A DNA stretch of 64,000 nucleotides, from NCBI GenBank assembly GCA_963920525.1, contig OY986437.1, positions 109,298,715-109,362,714 on the forward strand. The letters run 5' to 3'. The DNA is from Dichetophora obliterata. Its lineage: Eukaryota; Arthropoda; Insecta; Diptera; Sciomyzidae. This document shows, piece after piece, positions 41,940 through 53,429 of this stretch (positions are counted from its first letter, which is position 1; each line of letters begins with the position of its first letter). Under the pieces are notes generated by a model, which was not told the DNA's origin, made no database searches, and saw nothing but the letters and a program-made list of their open reading frames with translations. The translations under genes and the position numbers were made by a program.

Positions 41940-42411
41940 GGCTAGTGCATTAAATATTTATTCCGTGGTCAATTCAACATGCCTGTAAACACTTAGAAGA
42001 GCTAACCCATTGAGCCTTTCTTCTCCAGTTGTACTTCTCATGCATGTTTTGATTCTGCGAAGCAACGACAACGAGGGTTCGCTTGAAGCGACTGAAACCG
42101 GCAAAGTTGCTCAAATTTTCAGGAATCGGCTTTTTGATGGATATATAAACGTTATAGGTCGATTTGTCTGATTCAAGCAGTGCCTACAAAGTGTGAGGTA
42201 CAAAATATTGGTCAAAAGCAATGTATACACTTGAAAAATCATCAAAAATCAATGCATGATTTTTCATACAAAACAATTTTTCAAGCAATTTTTTTAACCA
42301 CAATATGTTATAAAAAATTTGTATTAAGCATATTTCGTCAAAGTAGGAACAAATTGTTTTGAATATGTCGTCCATTTCACATTGATGTGTAATATCAGTT
42401 GCATTGAACAT
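41940..42411 (-). pseudogene. hAT transposase C-terminal fragment
   Basis: Minus-strand frame reads NFATLPVSVASSEPSLSLLR, RIKTCMRSTTGEERLNGLAL and LSVYRHVELTTE then stop near 41950. This is a hAT dimerisation domain, from a family different from the 36.6-kb copy. Upstream sequence to about 42411 is poorly preserved. It lies directly after the Helitron's 3' end. Confidence 0.75.
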
Positions 42412-42800
42412 CTCCGATTTGGCTCCAATTCTGTGCTTAGATAAGTTTATTGTTTAGAAAACCAAATCCGGAGTTTGAGGTTTTTTCGCGGACCCATAGC
42501 CATGTGAATGCCAAAATAGGGTCTCTTTTGAGTAAGGTTAACAGAAGTCTAGAGCAAAATAAGAGAACTTTTGACAAAAAAAAAGAGGACAAAACGAAAC
42601 TTTTTAAAATTCAATAAAATTTATTGCAACGTAAAAACATAAAATAAGCATTTTTTAAAAATATTATTTTTTCAGTTTTTTATTTTAAAAACATTTGTTA
42701 TAAATAAATACATAAATGCAAATGTAATTAAAAAACATTTTACACTTCTTATTTCAAAAAGTTAAACAAACTTAAGGTTCAAGTAAATAAGACCAAATAT
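42412..42800. other. Spacer, nothing firmly recognised
   Basis: AT-rich; a run with AGAGAACTTTTGACAAAAAA and AAAGAGGACAAAA resembles sequence at 45690-45760 and might be repeat ends. Confidence 0.3.
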
Positions 42801-42808
42801 ATAATCAT

Positions 42809-44698
42809 TAGACTGGTCGTTAAAAATAAATTTGAAACCGCCGGGAGGATAAATTTTTATTTTAACCTAAAAATATTGAAAATAAAATTTGGTGGCGATC
42901 GGATAAGATTTGATGGGCGCGCACTTAGCTCAAAGTTTGAGGAAACACGAGATATATGGGTAAATTTTTTTTTTATTCTGAAACATATTCGCCATTTTTT
43001 TAAATTTATTAGATTGGCAGATTCATATTAAAATTTCCTTTTTTAAATGCTATCAAGGTCCAAAATCGGTTGAAAACTAACGAATTTACAACGTTTAGTA
43101 GCGCATTAATATGAGATATCTCTTACGTGCCTTAGTGAAAGGCAAAAAAGGAACCAAACCTAAATCACCTGTTATGACAAAACAAAAAATGGTTTTTACA
43201 GGGTATGAAAAAAGTATATGTTTGCATTAAAAAACTTTTGACTATACAAGAATTCTGGAACCAGTGGACCCGAGGTATCCATTTTTTATCGTTTTGCGGC
43301 TGTTTGGGACCAACTCGATCACTAACTATTTAAAAGCGGTCTAGAGGACGGTATTGTCTGTTCAAAAATAGACGATAAAGAATGTGAAGCAATCAAAACT
43401 TTTTGCCATCAACAATTAGCAAAAGATCACAGTCGCGCAGACTACAAAGAGCTTCTTCATCTGACACTCACGTTCCTGGGACAAGAAGTTGGTAATTTTC
43501 GGTCGTGCAGCTCAACATCTCATGCAAGATTTATGGGTAAAGCAATTTATAGTCTGAAGATATTTATTTTTCGAGAGCAATTTAAACTAACAAAAAGATA
43601 ATTAAATTCACTGAGAGATATTTGCATTTTTCTAGTCAAAATATATGTTAAAATCTGGTTTGGATGCCCAAACGCCATAGCAGCTCCAAACCAAGACTTG
43701 GAATTTATGAAAGACTCTATTGCTTATGCAAAAACCGATATAGAGATTTCCATAGCTTTGGCTTTTTTTGATGCTTGTGTTTCCCTTGAAGAAAAATGAA
43801 AATGGTTAAATGCCTTCAATCAATGGAACCAAATGTTGAATTATTGGAGGGTCGCAGAATTTTAAACCCCAAAGTATTACACGCTAGCTCCTTGAAGATT
43901 TTGTGTCGTATAAAACAAACAATTTCTTCGCTGTGTTCGGTTTGTCTGCATCTTTTTTGCAATATGATCCGTTGACATGGGAACAAAATGACGATTATCA
44001 AGATGCTCATACTTTTTGTCGAGACTTGTTTGTCACCAACGATACCGCTGAGCGAGGTGTAAAATTTATGAAGGATTACAATCGCATTCTAGCAAAAGAT
44101 GAAGATCAAAAACAATTGGTGTTTCAGTTTGTTGAAGCTTATCGAAAAAATTTTCCTCACATAAAAAATCTTCTCTCATTTCAAATAAATTCTAAGTACA
44201 TACTATATATTATAACTAATACTAATATACAATTTTTTTCCCATTTCATCCTATAGAGGGATATACTTTTTTCAATTTAATTTAATTTTTTTTTAATTTA
44301 AATTTGGTTTATTGGAAATACCTGTATGTTGAAATACAAAATAAAATAAAAACTGATTCCAACTGTTTCCTTTCGTATAAAATATGGACTTACCAACACA
44401 CAACTTTCTCTAACTTAGCCAACTTTAATCCGATTTTGGACCTTGATAGCATTTTAAAAAGGAAATTTAAATATGAATCTGTCAATCTAAATTTTAGAAA
44501 AATGGCGAATAGGTTTCAGAATAAAAAAAAATTTACCCATATATCCCGTGTTTTCTCAAACTTTGAGCCAAGTGCGCGCCCATTAAATCTTATCCGATCG
44601 CCACCAAATCTTACTTTCAATGTTTTTAGGTTAAAAGGAAACTTTATCCGCCCGGCGGTTTCAAATCGGGGTAAAAAGTTAAAATAACGACCAGTCTA
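42809..44698 (+). mobile_element. DNA transposon with ~265-bp TIRs and 8-bp TSD, superfamily not placed
   Basis: Long terminal inverted repeats span 42809-43071 and about 44428-44698. They start TAGACTGGTCGTT on both sides and share GAAACCGCCGGG, GGTGGCGATCGGATAAGATT and GGGCGCGCACTT, and remain alignable to CTATCAAGGTCCAAAATCGG. They are roughly 85-90% identical by eye. The exact 8-bp TSD is ATAATCAT (42801-42808, 44699-44706). Between the TIRs lies a decayed plus-strand transposase-like frame. An 8-bp TSD allows hAT, P, Merlin or Sola1 groups, but the ends and protein do not look like standard hAT. The coding part lacks a recognisable N-terminus, so the copy is internally deleted. Confidence 0.85.
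43330..44190 (+). pseudogene. Transposase-like remnant of the long-TIR element
   Basis: One reading frame runs 43345-43797 with only two stops. It includes CEAIKTFCHQQLAKDHSRAD, YKELLHLTLTFLGQEV, HARFMGKAIYSLKIFIFREQ and FMKDSIAYAKTDIEISIALA. After frameshifts it continues as EDFVSYKTNNFFAVFGLSAS, TFCRDLFVTNDTAERGVKFM and KDYNRILAKDEDQKQLVFQF. I recognise this pattern (HARWM.KAIYSLKIFLF...NDTAERGV) from multicopy unnamed proteins in insects and Hydra, but no defined transposase family comes to mind. The conserved acidic residues in the TNDTAERG motif are candidate catalytic or structural residues; that is a guess. Confidence 0.65.
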
Positions 44699-44706
44699 AT
44701 AATCAT

Positions 44707-47295
44707 ATTAGAGTTTTTTTTATAAAGTCTTTTAAACTGAAGTAACAAACGAGATCAAATTGTGATCAACTTATCAAGCTTCCTCAGCATAATACTTTAA
44801 GCCTTCTTGAGCTTGTTTTAGTAACCGTTTCTGCTTTTGACATGCGTCAAAATACTCTAAGCACGATACGTTTTTGAAAATATAATTTATTGTTAAAAAA
44901 AGTTCGAACCGTTGCTATTTTCAGTCTGTTTCTTTCATTTGACCACTTCAAGCCCATTGGTAAAAAATTCTTTCGACGTTAGCGTTTTGTGCAGGCAACG
45001 AAAAAAAGAACTGACAAATTTTTTAAACTTTGAAAGTATATCACCAATTTTTGGTTGGCAAATTAAATTAATATATTACTAAGCGTCATTCATGCAATTT
45101 GTTTTCCATAAGTTAATAAATTCGATACATTTAAATATTTTACTTAAATTTATCCATTCAAAAACTGCAAAATTTTTAAATTCTGTGGATCATGCTTTTA
45201 AATAATCATAAGATATTTTGTGTCGGTTTGGGCAGGTTTTTTGAAAGATATATATATTAAGTAAAATTCCCTGGAACGTTTTTTTCTTAATATAAGTTAG
45301 GGCCAGAAATTTAAATTCTTTATTAAAATGTTAAAAATACTTGTTTTTGACTGTTTCAAAATTAATTGCGCAATGCTGCATAAATATTTTTGAACATAAC
45401 CTTCTTTCATTTAAACCTAAAACTAAACCTTTAAAACAAATTTAGGGCTAACCGATGTCTCTAAAGGTGTGAAAAAATAGCTAGGACGAAATCGTTATAG
45501 TGGTCATATAACGTATGCAAAAATATAGTGGTCATAGCTAGGGTTAAGTTACGTTTGTTCAGGGATGACGTTCATCATTGCCATATAGCTTTTAACTTGC
45601 AAAGCAGTGTTGATACTTTTCATGCAAATTTCTTTGTGTGGATTTTTAGTTATTTTTTTTTTGATAGATACATTTTGTCCCCAACAAAAAAAAGAGGACT
45701 TTTCATTTTAAAAAAAGATTAAAAAGTTATCGAGAAAAAACGAGAACATGTCCTCTTTAAAAGAGATATGATGGCAACGCTACTTTTGAGACAACGTAGC
45801 TCAGTTAATTTAAATGCGATTTTCGTAATTAGGGTATCATTAGAAATTTTATTTTGAGGGAAAAATATTAAACTTTTGGAAAAATTGAGGTAACATGACC
45901 CATTATATATTTTATAGTTTAAAACCGTGCTTTATACCATCATTATTTTAATTTTTTTTTGCGTTCCATTACCTTTCGAAATGAAATGAAATAAAAGTGT
46001 GTTCTTTAAGGATTCAGAAGTTATGGCGTAAAATTTTTTCAATGAATTCAACTAGCGTTGATATTTATTATAACAAGACTACAATACATAGAGACTTAAC
46101 AATTTTTTACGTAAATTATATAAAAATAAATTTTTCAAAGTAAATTTTTTGTTTCTTTTTAAACGCATCTTCTCCTCGCTAGGTGGCATAAAAAAGGTAG
46201 TCCTTTTAAGCCGGTTTCAAAATATTTTGATCCCAATTCATCGGATATAAAAAAATCAAAGTGCATATACATAAAATATGCCCCAATCACCGTCTGCGAA
46301 TCGAATGCTTCACTCGAGTCGAATCATTTGGCAAAGTTTTCTTTTTGTGGTATCAATGTTTGTGAACCTACTTTTTCGCCTCAGATACGGTGTTGCCAAG
46401 GCAGAAATCAAAAATTTGCTTAGAAACGTCAAAAGTCAAACCGCAAATTTCAATTAAGCCAAGATAAATACAAATAAATAAGCAGCGCTGTGCTATTTTT
46501 GGTGAGCAAATTGTGGAAACGGAAACTTTATGCAGATTACGGTGCAGTGTTTTAGACAAATATAATCCACCGGAACTTCCTGAACACCTGTGATAATTTA
46601 AATCTTCCCAGTTAAACTTTAGTGAACTAATAAAAGTTTTTGCTTATATTTCAGTCAAAAAGTTTGTTTTTTATTCTTAAAATACTAAATTATAAAATGA
46701 TTAGCAGCACAGATCTCTTCATTGGAGATTATGAAAAAACTGAAACTTTGTGTAAACCACGATGTAAACAGTTGCGGGAGACTGTCGCGTCGACTGTGTT
46801 GTCGCCAAAACTTGCTCTAAGGGTTTAAGGCTGAGCTGTCTGCTGGGCCCTCAACCAGTCTCGGTTGCTTCCTTCCGAATTTTTGTCTTCGGCCGAAAGT
46901 CCAGCCAAACCTAAAATTTAAGTTTGTAGGTAAGTTTTCTATAAGGTTTTTCTATAAGAGCTCACCTTGTGCCACTCATTTCCTTCACGTAAAGGAGGTC
47001 CTAGAGAATCTAGCTATACTGCAAAGCTTTGTCATGATTCCTTCTGATTTTGTTTTGTGGAGCCGAATTTTCCCAGTCTAGTTGCTACACCAGGATTCTG
47101 CTCCATAAGCTGCACCAGTTTGTGAAACTGTCGGCTGTTCGTTGCTTCATTCTAAAAATATATAGCAATTTGCTTAAAATCAAACACAAACAGTAAAATA
47201 ACAAAAAGAATGCAAATTACCTTTTTCAGTTAATTCATTTTTGTTTTGACAAAATTTTTATGCAAATACCTAATTCTCCGGCTACACACTAAATA
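44707..47295. other. Gene-free AT-rich stretch with possible decayed ORF
   Basis: At 44775-44870 the minus strand reads CLEYFDACQKQKRLLKQAQE then GLKYYAEEA and stop, protein-like but too short to place. A duplicated phrase ATAGTGGTCATA lies at 45498 and 45523. The frame at 46640-46828 has no domain. No real gene is supported. Confidence 0.35.
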
Positions 47296-47437
47296 TTTCT
47301 ATTCGTCTATATTCGACGTTAGCGTCGATACACATTTGTTAAATTTGCAAACAGTGATACCACCAAAATTTCTATTCGTCTGTTTTTGTCGTTTGAGTCG
47401 AATCACATTTGTGAAGTTTGCGAACAGTGATACCACC
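47296..47437. repeat. Two-unit direct repeat, period 73 bp
   Basis: TTTCTATTCGTCT...CACATTTGT.AA.TTTGC.AACAGTGATACCACC is present at 47296-47364 and 47369-47437. The copies differ mainly in the middle. The two frames over it are incidental. Confidence 0.7.
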
Positions 47438-48364
47438 TTAGCGAATTTTACTTGTTTTCTATTCGATTGGCGGACGATGATAGGGCTAATAACCACAACA
47501 TTTACTACTATTATAAAGTTTGGTTACAATTTTCCTCCGCTTCGGGGATCAAAAGCGTTGAAAATTACAGCATTTTAAAACAAAAAACCCCTTAAAAATC
47601 GCCTATTGGGCAAAACGTAATAATTCTAGTAAAGGCTGTAGCTAAAAGTACCTTTATTAATACGCACTTTGATATCTTTGTTTCCGATAAATTGGAACCG
47701 AAATATCTTGACACCGGCTGAAGAAGATTGATTTTTTTTACGCCACCTGTCGAGAAGAAGATGCATTTAAAACAAACAAAAAATTTATTTTGGTATATTT
47801 TTTTATATTATTTACACTGAGGATAAAAACATACTTTAAAAAGGAAACAAAAAATTTTAAAATAAAAACTTAACACTTTTGCGTTTCTACAAAACAAAGT
47901 TTAAAATAAGCGTATTCACTTTTAACTATAAACTCATTTATTTTTTTATAATTTTCTCTTATTATTATATTTCTCTTATTATAGTAAAATTATGTTTTTA
48001 AATAGTTTTTTTCAATACTCAAGTTTTTGTTTTAAAGTTTTTTTTAAACAAATGTTTTTAAACTGTAAATACTTACTTTAAAAGACATTGTTATGAAAAA
48101 AAATTTTGTTTTAAATTGAACTGCACTGAACTGTGAGTTTAACTTAAATGAAATTTTTGTGAAATGATGAACGAAGTTCCTTACGCTTTTTTTTCATCTC
48201 TGAATTCGAATTGCAATCTGTGAATGAATATTTTTATTATTTTGTATTTCATATAATTTTCAAGTCAAATAATGCAAATGAACAATCAAATCAAAAAGTT
48301 TAATATAATATATTATTTTAATAAAGCGCCTAAAGAAGTTTTAACATCAAAAATGCGTATGTGT
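47438..48364. other. Gene-free stretch
   Basis: Long A/T tracts, nothing supportable. Confidence 0.35.
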
Positions 48365-48365
48365 T

Positions 48366-48414
48366 TTAACTTTGAGGGGGGCAGCTGCCTCACTCTCTCT
48401 TTCCTGCATACGCC
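48366..48414. mobile_element. hAT-like terminus, orphan
   Basis: Read on the minus strand from about 48415: CACGGGCGTATGCAGGAAAG, then GAGAGAGTGAGGCAGCTGCC and CCCC. It strongly resembles the ends of the hAT at 816-5169 (CATGGGCGTCTGCAGG). No partner end or TSD was found, so it marks a truncated element of the same group. Confidence 0.5.
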
Positions 48415-48953
48415 CGTGCTCACGATGTCTACTTGTTGAAAGCAATTTTAAAAATATGCTTTAAATTTCAGTATTGCTACGTATATAAAAAGTTGCAAAA
48501 TCTAGTACGTTTTATTGCGCATTATATGCTTGCTTGAAAATTCTTCAAATAAATGTCAGACAAATCGAATCAATCCACATCAATTACAATAAAACAACAG
48601 CAACAAAAACAATATTTATTGTTACCCATTGAATCCGCTTTCAAAATGTTTCTATGTTAGAAAATAAACTTATTCAAGTTGTTGCAAGCTTAAGATGTTA
48701 AAATAATTCACGCTTTTATTGCCTGTGCTCACATAATATCAATAATAATAAAAATAATAAACTTCAATTAATTGCTTGTCAATAGCGAATAGATGCTCTC
48801 TATATCATGGCTCTGAGTCAGCTGAGTGGGCGAGAGGATGCTCTACGGTAAAGGTTGGAAAATAGTTGCGCCTGATCAGCAGCTAACACTGCGACAATAC
48901 ACCGTCGTCATCTACCTGAAGGACAAATGTTTTTTGCATACCAGCAACAGTTG

Positions 48954-49328
48954 TTATAATGACCAAAAAAGAAATAAGCACAACTCCACCATCAATTTAA
49001 ACACTCTGAATGTTAAAGAGATGAACATGTTGTTGCAATTAAAAAAATTGCTTCTGACATTTCCGCTACTTCTATTGAAGTTCGAACTTCTTCGGCTGCG
49101 TTTCTGATGCTGTACATAAAAAACACATTTGGTTTCTTTTTTGCTGTAACTCAAAGCGGTTTTTAATCGAAACCGATCTGAACTGGCCGGTTGTTGTTGT
49201 AAGACGCTTTTTGCTGTCTTGTTGCTGTTATTTTCACTTTCACACTGTCGTTCGTAGACTGAGGGCACAACATGAGAACTGGTCCACGTAGGAGTGCTTG
49301 TGGTATTCGACCTTTTTGAAGGAGGCAC
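48954..49328 (-). CDS. Doubtful ORF (up to 124 aa)
   Basis: An open minus-strand frame begins MPPSKRSNTTSTPTWTSSHV and continues with Ser/Asn/Arg-rich sequence. An overlapping minus frame (49163-49567) contains IPQALLRGPVLMLCPQS, which also looks non-random. No domain, no clear splice signals and no neighbouring gene. It may be a decayed exon or repeat. I would not call it a gene without RNA support. Confidence 0.15.
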   Translation of the reverse strand: MPPSKRSNTTSTPTWTSSHVVPSVYERQCESENNSNKTAKSVLQQQPASSDRFRLKTALSYSKKETKCVFYVQHQKRSRRSSNFNRSSGNVRSNFFNCNNMFISLTFRVFKLMVELCLFLFWSL

Positions 49329-49649
49329 ACGATTTCGGTGTGATAAATGGATGCGGTAATTGAGATGATTTTTAAAACAAATGACATCATGTTTACTGAA
49401 AATTTAAATGATAAAAAAATGATCGCTTTTTTTGTTTTTTTGATATGGAAATATGTATTGCATACTGTGTATCGCACCACTTTCAGCTTGCGTTTCCTTT
49501 TATATAAACTTGCAGTAAAGTAATGTGAATTAATTCCTTTTTGCATAAAAAGGCAAAACTCATTCATGGCGTTTTGTTAAAATGATTATAGAAAAATAAG
49601 ATAAAATATATTTACGATTTGTATAAAACAACACAAATATGGCGTTATA

Positions 49650-49870
49650 AAAAATCGCCCAAAACAAAAAACTAAAAAATCACAAAAAAAAAAATAAAAA
49701 ATCGCCCAAATGAAAAATGGTCTAAAATAATATTAAAAATGGCCCAAAAAGTAAAATGAAAAATTACCCAAAACTTTTTTAAAGAAAATGAATAGACCCC
49801 AAATAAAATATGCCCCAAAATATTAAAAGAAAAATCACCCAAAAAAATTAAAAATTACCCAATTTTAAAA
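49650..49870. repeat. Degenerate AAAATCGCCCAAAA array (left)
   Basis: About ten diverged units of AAAAAT(C/T)(G/A)CCCAAAA follow a GGCGTTATAAAAAATCGCCC start. A matching array lies at 52790-52975, where the outermost unit is inverted and ends in AACGCTAT, mirroring the left start. Confidence 0.65.
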
Positions 49871-51341
49871 AAATGTTTCAATATTTTAGTATTAGGCTCA
49901 TTCCATCAGATTTCGACAAAAAAAAAAAAAAAAATTCGCCTCACCATCTAGAAAAAAATTGGCAAACAAACATGTGAATGCCTCGTTATTAAAAACAACA
50001 AAAAACATTTTTTAATTCTTTCCGTTTACCGTTAGCCCGTGGTGCCACGCGAAACGCTTCGGGGTCGCCCCAAGAAACATGTTTTAGGCGTATACGATAT
50101 ACCTTATATCTTTACTTCTAAGATAGGTATTGGCTTCATATAAAAACAGTTTCAAAGAGAATTCACTGTTCTTACAGTAAAAATTAAAATTAAAGATTCG
50201 TTAGAACAATTAATTTTATTAACCTTGACCTAAAGTTCAATAAACGATTTTAAACTATCAAACAACTAGGATTTGCATTTAAAATCAAGTATGATTTAAA
50301 CTGTCAAACACTTAGAACTTGTATCTAAATCATATAAAAATCAACATAATAAATAAACAAGGTCATTTAGAAAGAACTTTAATCAAATGGTAGAGCACAA
50401 CCAAACAGAAACAGGCTGAAAATATATCAGCAAAAATCTAAAAACAACTTCAGTAACCATGCTTTTTTAGTGGAAGACTTCCAACAGACTTTTGGACTCC
50501 ATAATAATAACATAAGCATAAAGACTAAAGTAAAGCAACAAAAATACAACAACAGTTATGAAAATATGAAATGGGAGAAAAACTGAGAAATTGACACTTA
50601 AAATCGCCTCTGTGGTGCAGTGCGCTAATGCGCGCTTGCACGGCGTATCACAAAGATGTCTCATGAAGTCCTTAGCAGGGCCGAAATTGCAAAAAAAACA
50701 GCTAGTGATGTTTTTCTTTTCATATTGAAAACGTTGTTTCTTTGGAAAGATTCGTTAGAACACTTAATTGTTCTAACTTTGACCTAAAGCTCAATAAAGG
50801 ATTTTAGACTATCAAACAACCAGAATTTGTTTTTACATTAAGAATTTGTATTTAAATATTGTATTTAAATCATAAAAAATCAACATTATAAATAAACAAG
50901 GTCATTAAAAAAAATCTCAATTAAAAAAATTAACTTTATTAAGTTAAGCATGAGGTTTGAAAAAATTACTTAAACTTTTGTAAAAACTTTAAATTTTTCG
51001 ATTTTAACCACCCTGTTTTTAGAAGTTGGAGTTTTTCAAAACTGTTTATTTTTTTTAATTCTTATGTTAACACTCTTGAATTAAATAACGTAAAAGAATT
51101 GCTAAACACATTTACAGGCTTGCAGATATTGTGCTTTTAAAATATGAATTTACGAAAAATGTGTCAACTATCGGACCCTGTATCTCCGAAGACGCTAATT
51201 GTAAAATCTTTATTTTTTATATTTTTAGTATCACTAATTTGTAATACACTGATAAAATTTTCAGAGTGTGTTTTGCCTTGTTTTAGAAAAAATTAGTTTT
51301 CATATATGTATTAAAAACTAATTTAATACTATTGCATATTA
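49871..51341. repeat. Region with a ~165-bp direct repeat and a tRNA-like segment
   Basis: AGATTCGTTAGAACA...GACCTAAAG.TCAATAAA.GATTTTA.ACTATCAAACAAC...AAATAAACAAGGTCATT is present at 50194-50368 and 50748-50907. Between the copies, around 50603-50680, GCCTCTGTGGTGCAGTGCGC looks like a tRNA A-box region (TGGTGCAGTG), but the B box is not convincing. No coding region is supported. Confidence 0.5.
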
Positions 51342-52048
51342 CATGAATTAAGATTGTGAGCTTTAGATCAAGTAAGTTTTCAAGAAGGCAACAACAACAA
51401 CAACAACTCTGTATAGAGTCAATCACTTAGCTGACTAGACAGTCTGTTTCGGAAATCGCTACATATTCCTCTTCAGTAGTCTTTGAGTGATTAAGCTGTG
51501 ATCAACTCACTGTTTAAACTAGCATATGAATGTGCAGATTCTGGAATTCATTCTTATGAATTGTATGGCTGCTAATCATATGACATTTCAAAGCAGTAGG
51601 CTATTTATAGATCACCGCCATCAACTCTATCAAGGGTTGCCATCTGTTCTAGTTGCTTCTTCATTTATTTTAATATTCATTGGTGTTCGATTGTTTGTCG
51701 AAATGCACCATAGAAATGAAACGAGTTTTTGCTTCGCCAGAAGCTAGTGTTCTAACTGAAAGGTGGCTATTTTCACAACCAAATGTTCAATTACTCATGA
51801 CTTTGACCGAAAAATCGATCAATTATTAGATTATTTAATTAATTTGACATTAATTAAACTTATTATGCTAGTTAAAACAGTGAGTTGATCACAGCTTAAT
51901 CACTCGAAGACTACTGAAGAGGAATATGTAGCGATTTCCGAAACAGACTGTCTAGTCAGCTAAGTGATTGACTCTATACAGAGTTGTTGTTGTTGTTGTT
52001 GCCTTCTTGAAAACTTACTTGATCTAAAGATCACAATCTTAATTCATG
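51342..52048. repeat. Near-perfect inverted repeat, ~187-bp arms
   Basis: The left arm 51342-51529 and right arm 51863-52048 are reverse complements at about 95% or better. They share CATGAATTAAGATTGTGA/TCACAATCTTAATTCATG at the outside and GATCAACTCACTGTTT at the inside. A 333-bp spacer separates them. Each arm contains an (ACA)n/(TGT)n run. No TSD was established. It can form a long hairpin if transcribed. Confidence 0.85.
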
Positions 52049-52050
52049 TA

Positions 52051-52457
52051 TTTAGTTTTCTTTTTTTAATACGCGGCTTTCGGCGGATGCTTAGGGACTA
52101 CATCCCTCAGTAAGTCCAACACCGGCTTCGATGTCTACAGTACTTCTGGATATAATTCTCTTCAGGCTAATTTTTACAAGTTTCAACCCCTATAACTTCT
52201 AAACGACTTAAAAGCGGCCTGCAATTTTCCGGAATTGGGCAAAGAAGGTCTTAATACATATAGAAAAAAATTTGAGTTTTCGTTCATCTTCAATTATACC
52301 TAAAACATTGAAACATTATTTAAAAATTGTTCACATTATTTTAAAAGAGAATTATTTCCCAAAGTTCTGTAGACAGTGAAGCTGATGCTGGTCTTACTGA
52401 GGGTTGTAATCCCTAAGCAGCGGCCGAAGGCCTCCTATTAAAAAGAGAAAACTAAAA
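52051..52457. repeat. Second inverted repeat, ~113-bp arms, adjacent
   Basis: The left arm 52051-52163 (TTTAGTTTTCTTTTTTTAAT, GCTTAGGGACTACATCCCTC, AGTAAG) pairs with 52345-52457 at roughly 80%. It starts 2 bp after the previous inverted repeat. Its central part (52170-52310) is also repeated in direct orientation at 52545-52690 (TTCCGGAATTGG...CTTAATACATATA). Confidence 0.7.
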
Positions 52458-52789
52458 ATATTTAGTTTAAGTTTTAAGTAAACATTTTTTGATCAACTTA
52501 TTTCACATAAAAAAATTTGGTAGTTTACATATTCCTGAAATGACAATTTTTTGCAACCTTGGAACCCTATTACTTCACCACCAGTTGAGAGCGACCTGAA
52601 ATTTTTCCGGAATTGGAATAAGAGTCCTTAATACATATGATAAAAAAATTATTTGAGTTTTTTTCATCTATGTTCTTCTTTAATTGTTCCATGTTTTATT
52701 ATTAACAAGAATAATTGAACAAAAATTAATATATTAATCAATAAATACAGAAAAAAACAAGTATAAAAATTAAAAACTACCAAAAAAAT

Positions 52790-52975
52790 GAAAGTTTCCC
52801 AAAAGTAAAATAAAAAATCGCCCAAAAAAATGAAAAATGACCCAAAACAATACGTTAAAAATCGCCCAAAAAAAAATAAAACACCACCTAATTTTTTCAT
52901 ATGAAAAATTACCCTTTTTGTATGAAGAAATTTTGGGTGATTTTAATTTTTTTTTTTTTGGGATTTTTCATAACG
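52790..52975. repeat. Degenerate AAAATCGCCCAAAA array (right)
   Basis: Units AAAAATCGCCCAAAA, AAAAATGACCCAAAA and AAAAATCGCCCAAAA are followed by inverted units TTTTGGGTGATTTTAATTTT and GGGATTTTTCATAACGCTAT. Together with the left array this may delimit a foldback-like element about 3.3 kb long. Confidence 0.6.
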
Positions 52976-52996
52976 CTATAAAACATGTCGTATATC

Positions 52997-53035
52997 CAGT
53001 GGCGGATCTACATATGGGCAAAAAGGGCCTTGGAG
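52997..53035. mobile_element. hAT-like left terminus, orphan
   Basis: CAGTGGCGGATCTACATATG then GGCAAAAAGGGCC is a typical hAT 5' end (CAGTGGCGGA.CTA). No matching right end was found before the next element. Confidence 0.45.
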
Positions 53036-53179
53036 AATTTTTTGTATGGGAAAGTAAGCCCTAAATACCGTTTCAGCCCCTCCCCCTCTTGGCCTACAAA
53101 ACTGATAAGTTCAGTCACAGCAATAATTTTCCAAAGTTCGATAAACAAATTCAAACATTTAATGCCTGTAGCAGTCTAA

Positions 53180-53354
53180 GGTTGCGGACAGAGTGAACGC
53201 CGATTTAGACAGTCAGGTAGACAGGAGCAGGCAGAAACTTGAGAAAAAACGAAAGAGAAATAAAGCCAAGCTGACTTTTATCTCGCTTGTTCACACAGTT
53301 TGCATGCGCCCATCTGCCTGCCTATCTGAATCGGAGTTCACTCTGTTCGCAACC
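53180..53354. mobile_element. Palindromic MITE with TAA duplication (175 bp)
   Basis: GGTTGCGGACAGAGTGAACG at 53180 pairs with GGTTGCGAACAGAGTGAACT read inward from 53354. TAA flanks both sides (53177-53179, 53355-53357). No coding. It resembles the 17502-17665 MITE in size and target site; PIF/Harbinger origin is inferred. Confidence 0.75.
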
Positions 53355-53429
53355 TAAGCAAAAATAGTACGCAAAACACGCAAGATAAGGTTTTGCTTTT
53401 AAATTTGAAAATAATTTTTTTAAACACGT

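Noticed and set aside
47246..47578. 110-aa plus-strand frame over a tandem repeat
   Set aside because: The frame reads through a two-unit direct repeat and has no domain.
50194..50907. LTR retrotransposon with 165-bp LTRs
   Set aside because: No TG...CA ends, no primer-binding site or polypurine tract and no gag/pol between the copies.
51385..51410. CRISPR-like or regulatory (ACA)n runs
   Set aside because: Simple microsatellites inside inverted-repeat arms; no spacer-repeat pattern anywhere in the window.
51526..51747. 73-aa frame in the spacer of the inverted repeat
   Set aside because: Starts in one arm of the repeat, no domain, composition typical of noncoding DNA.
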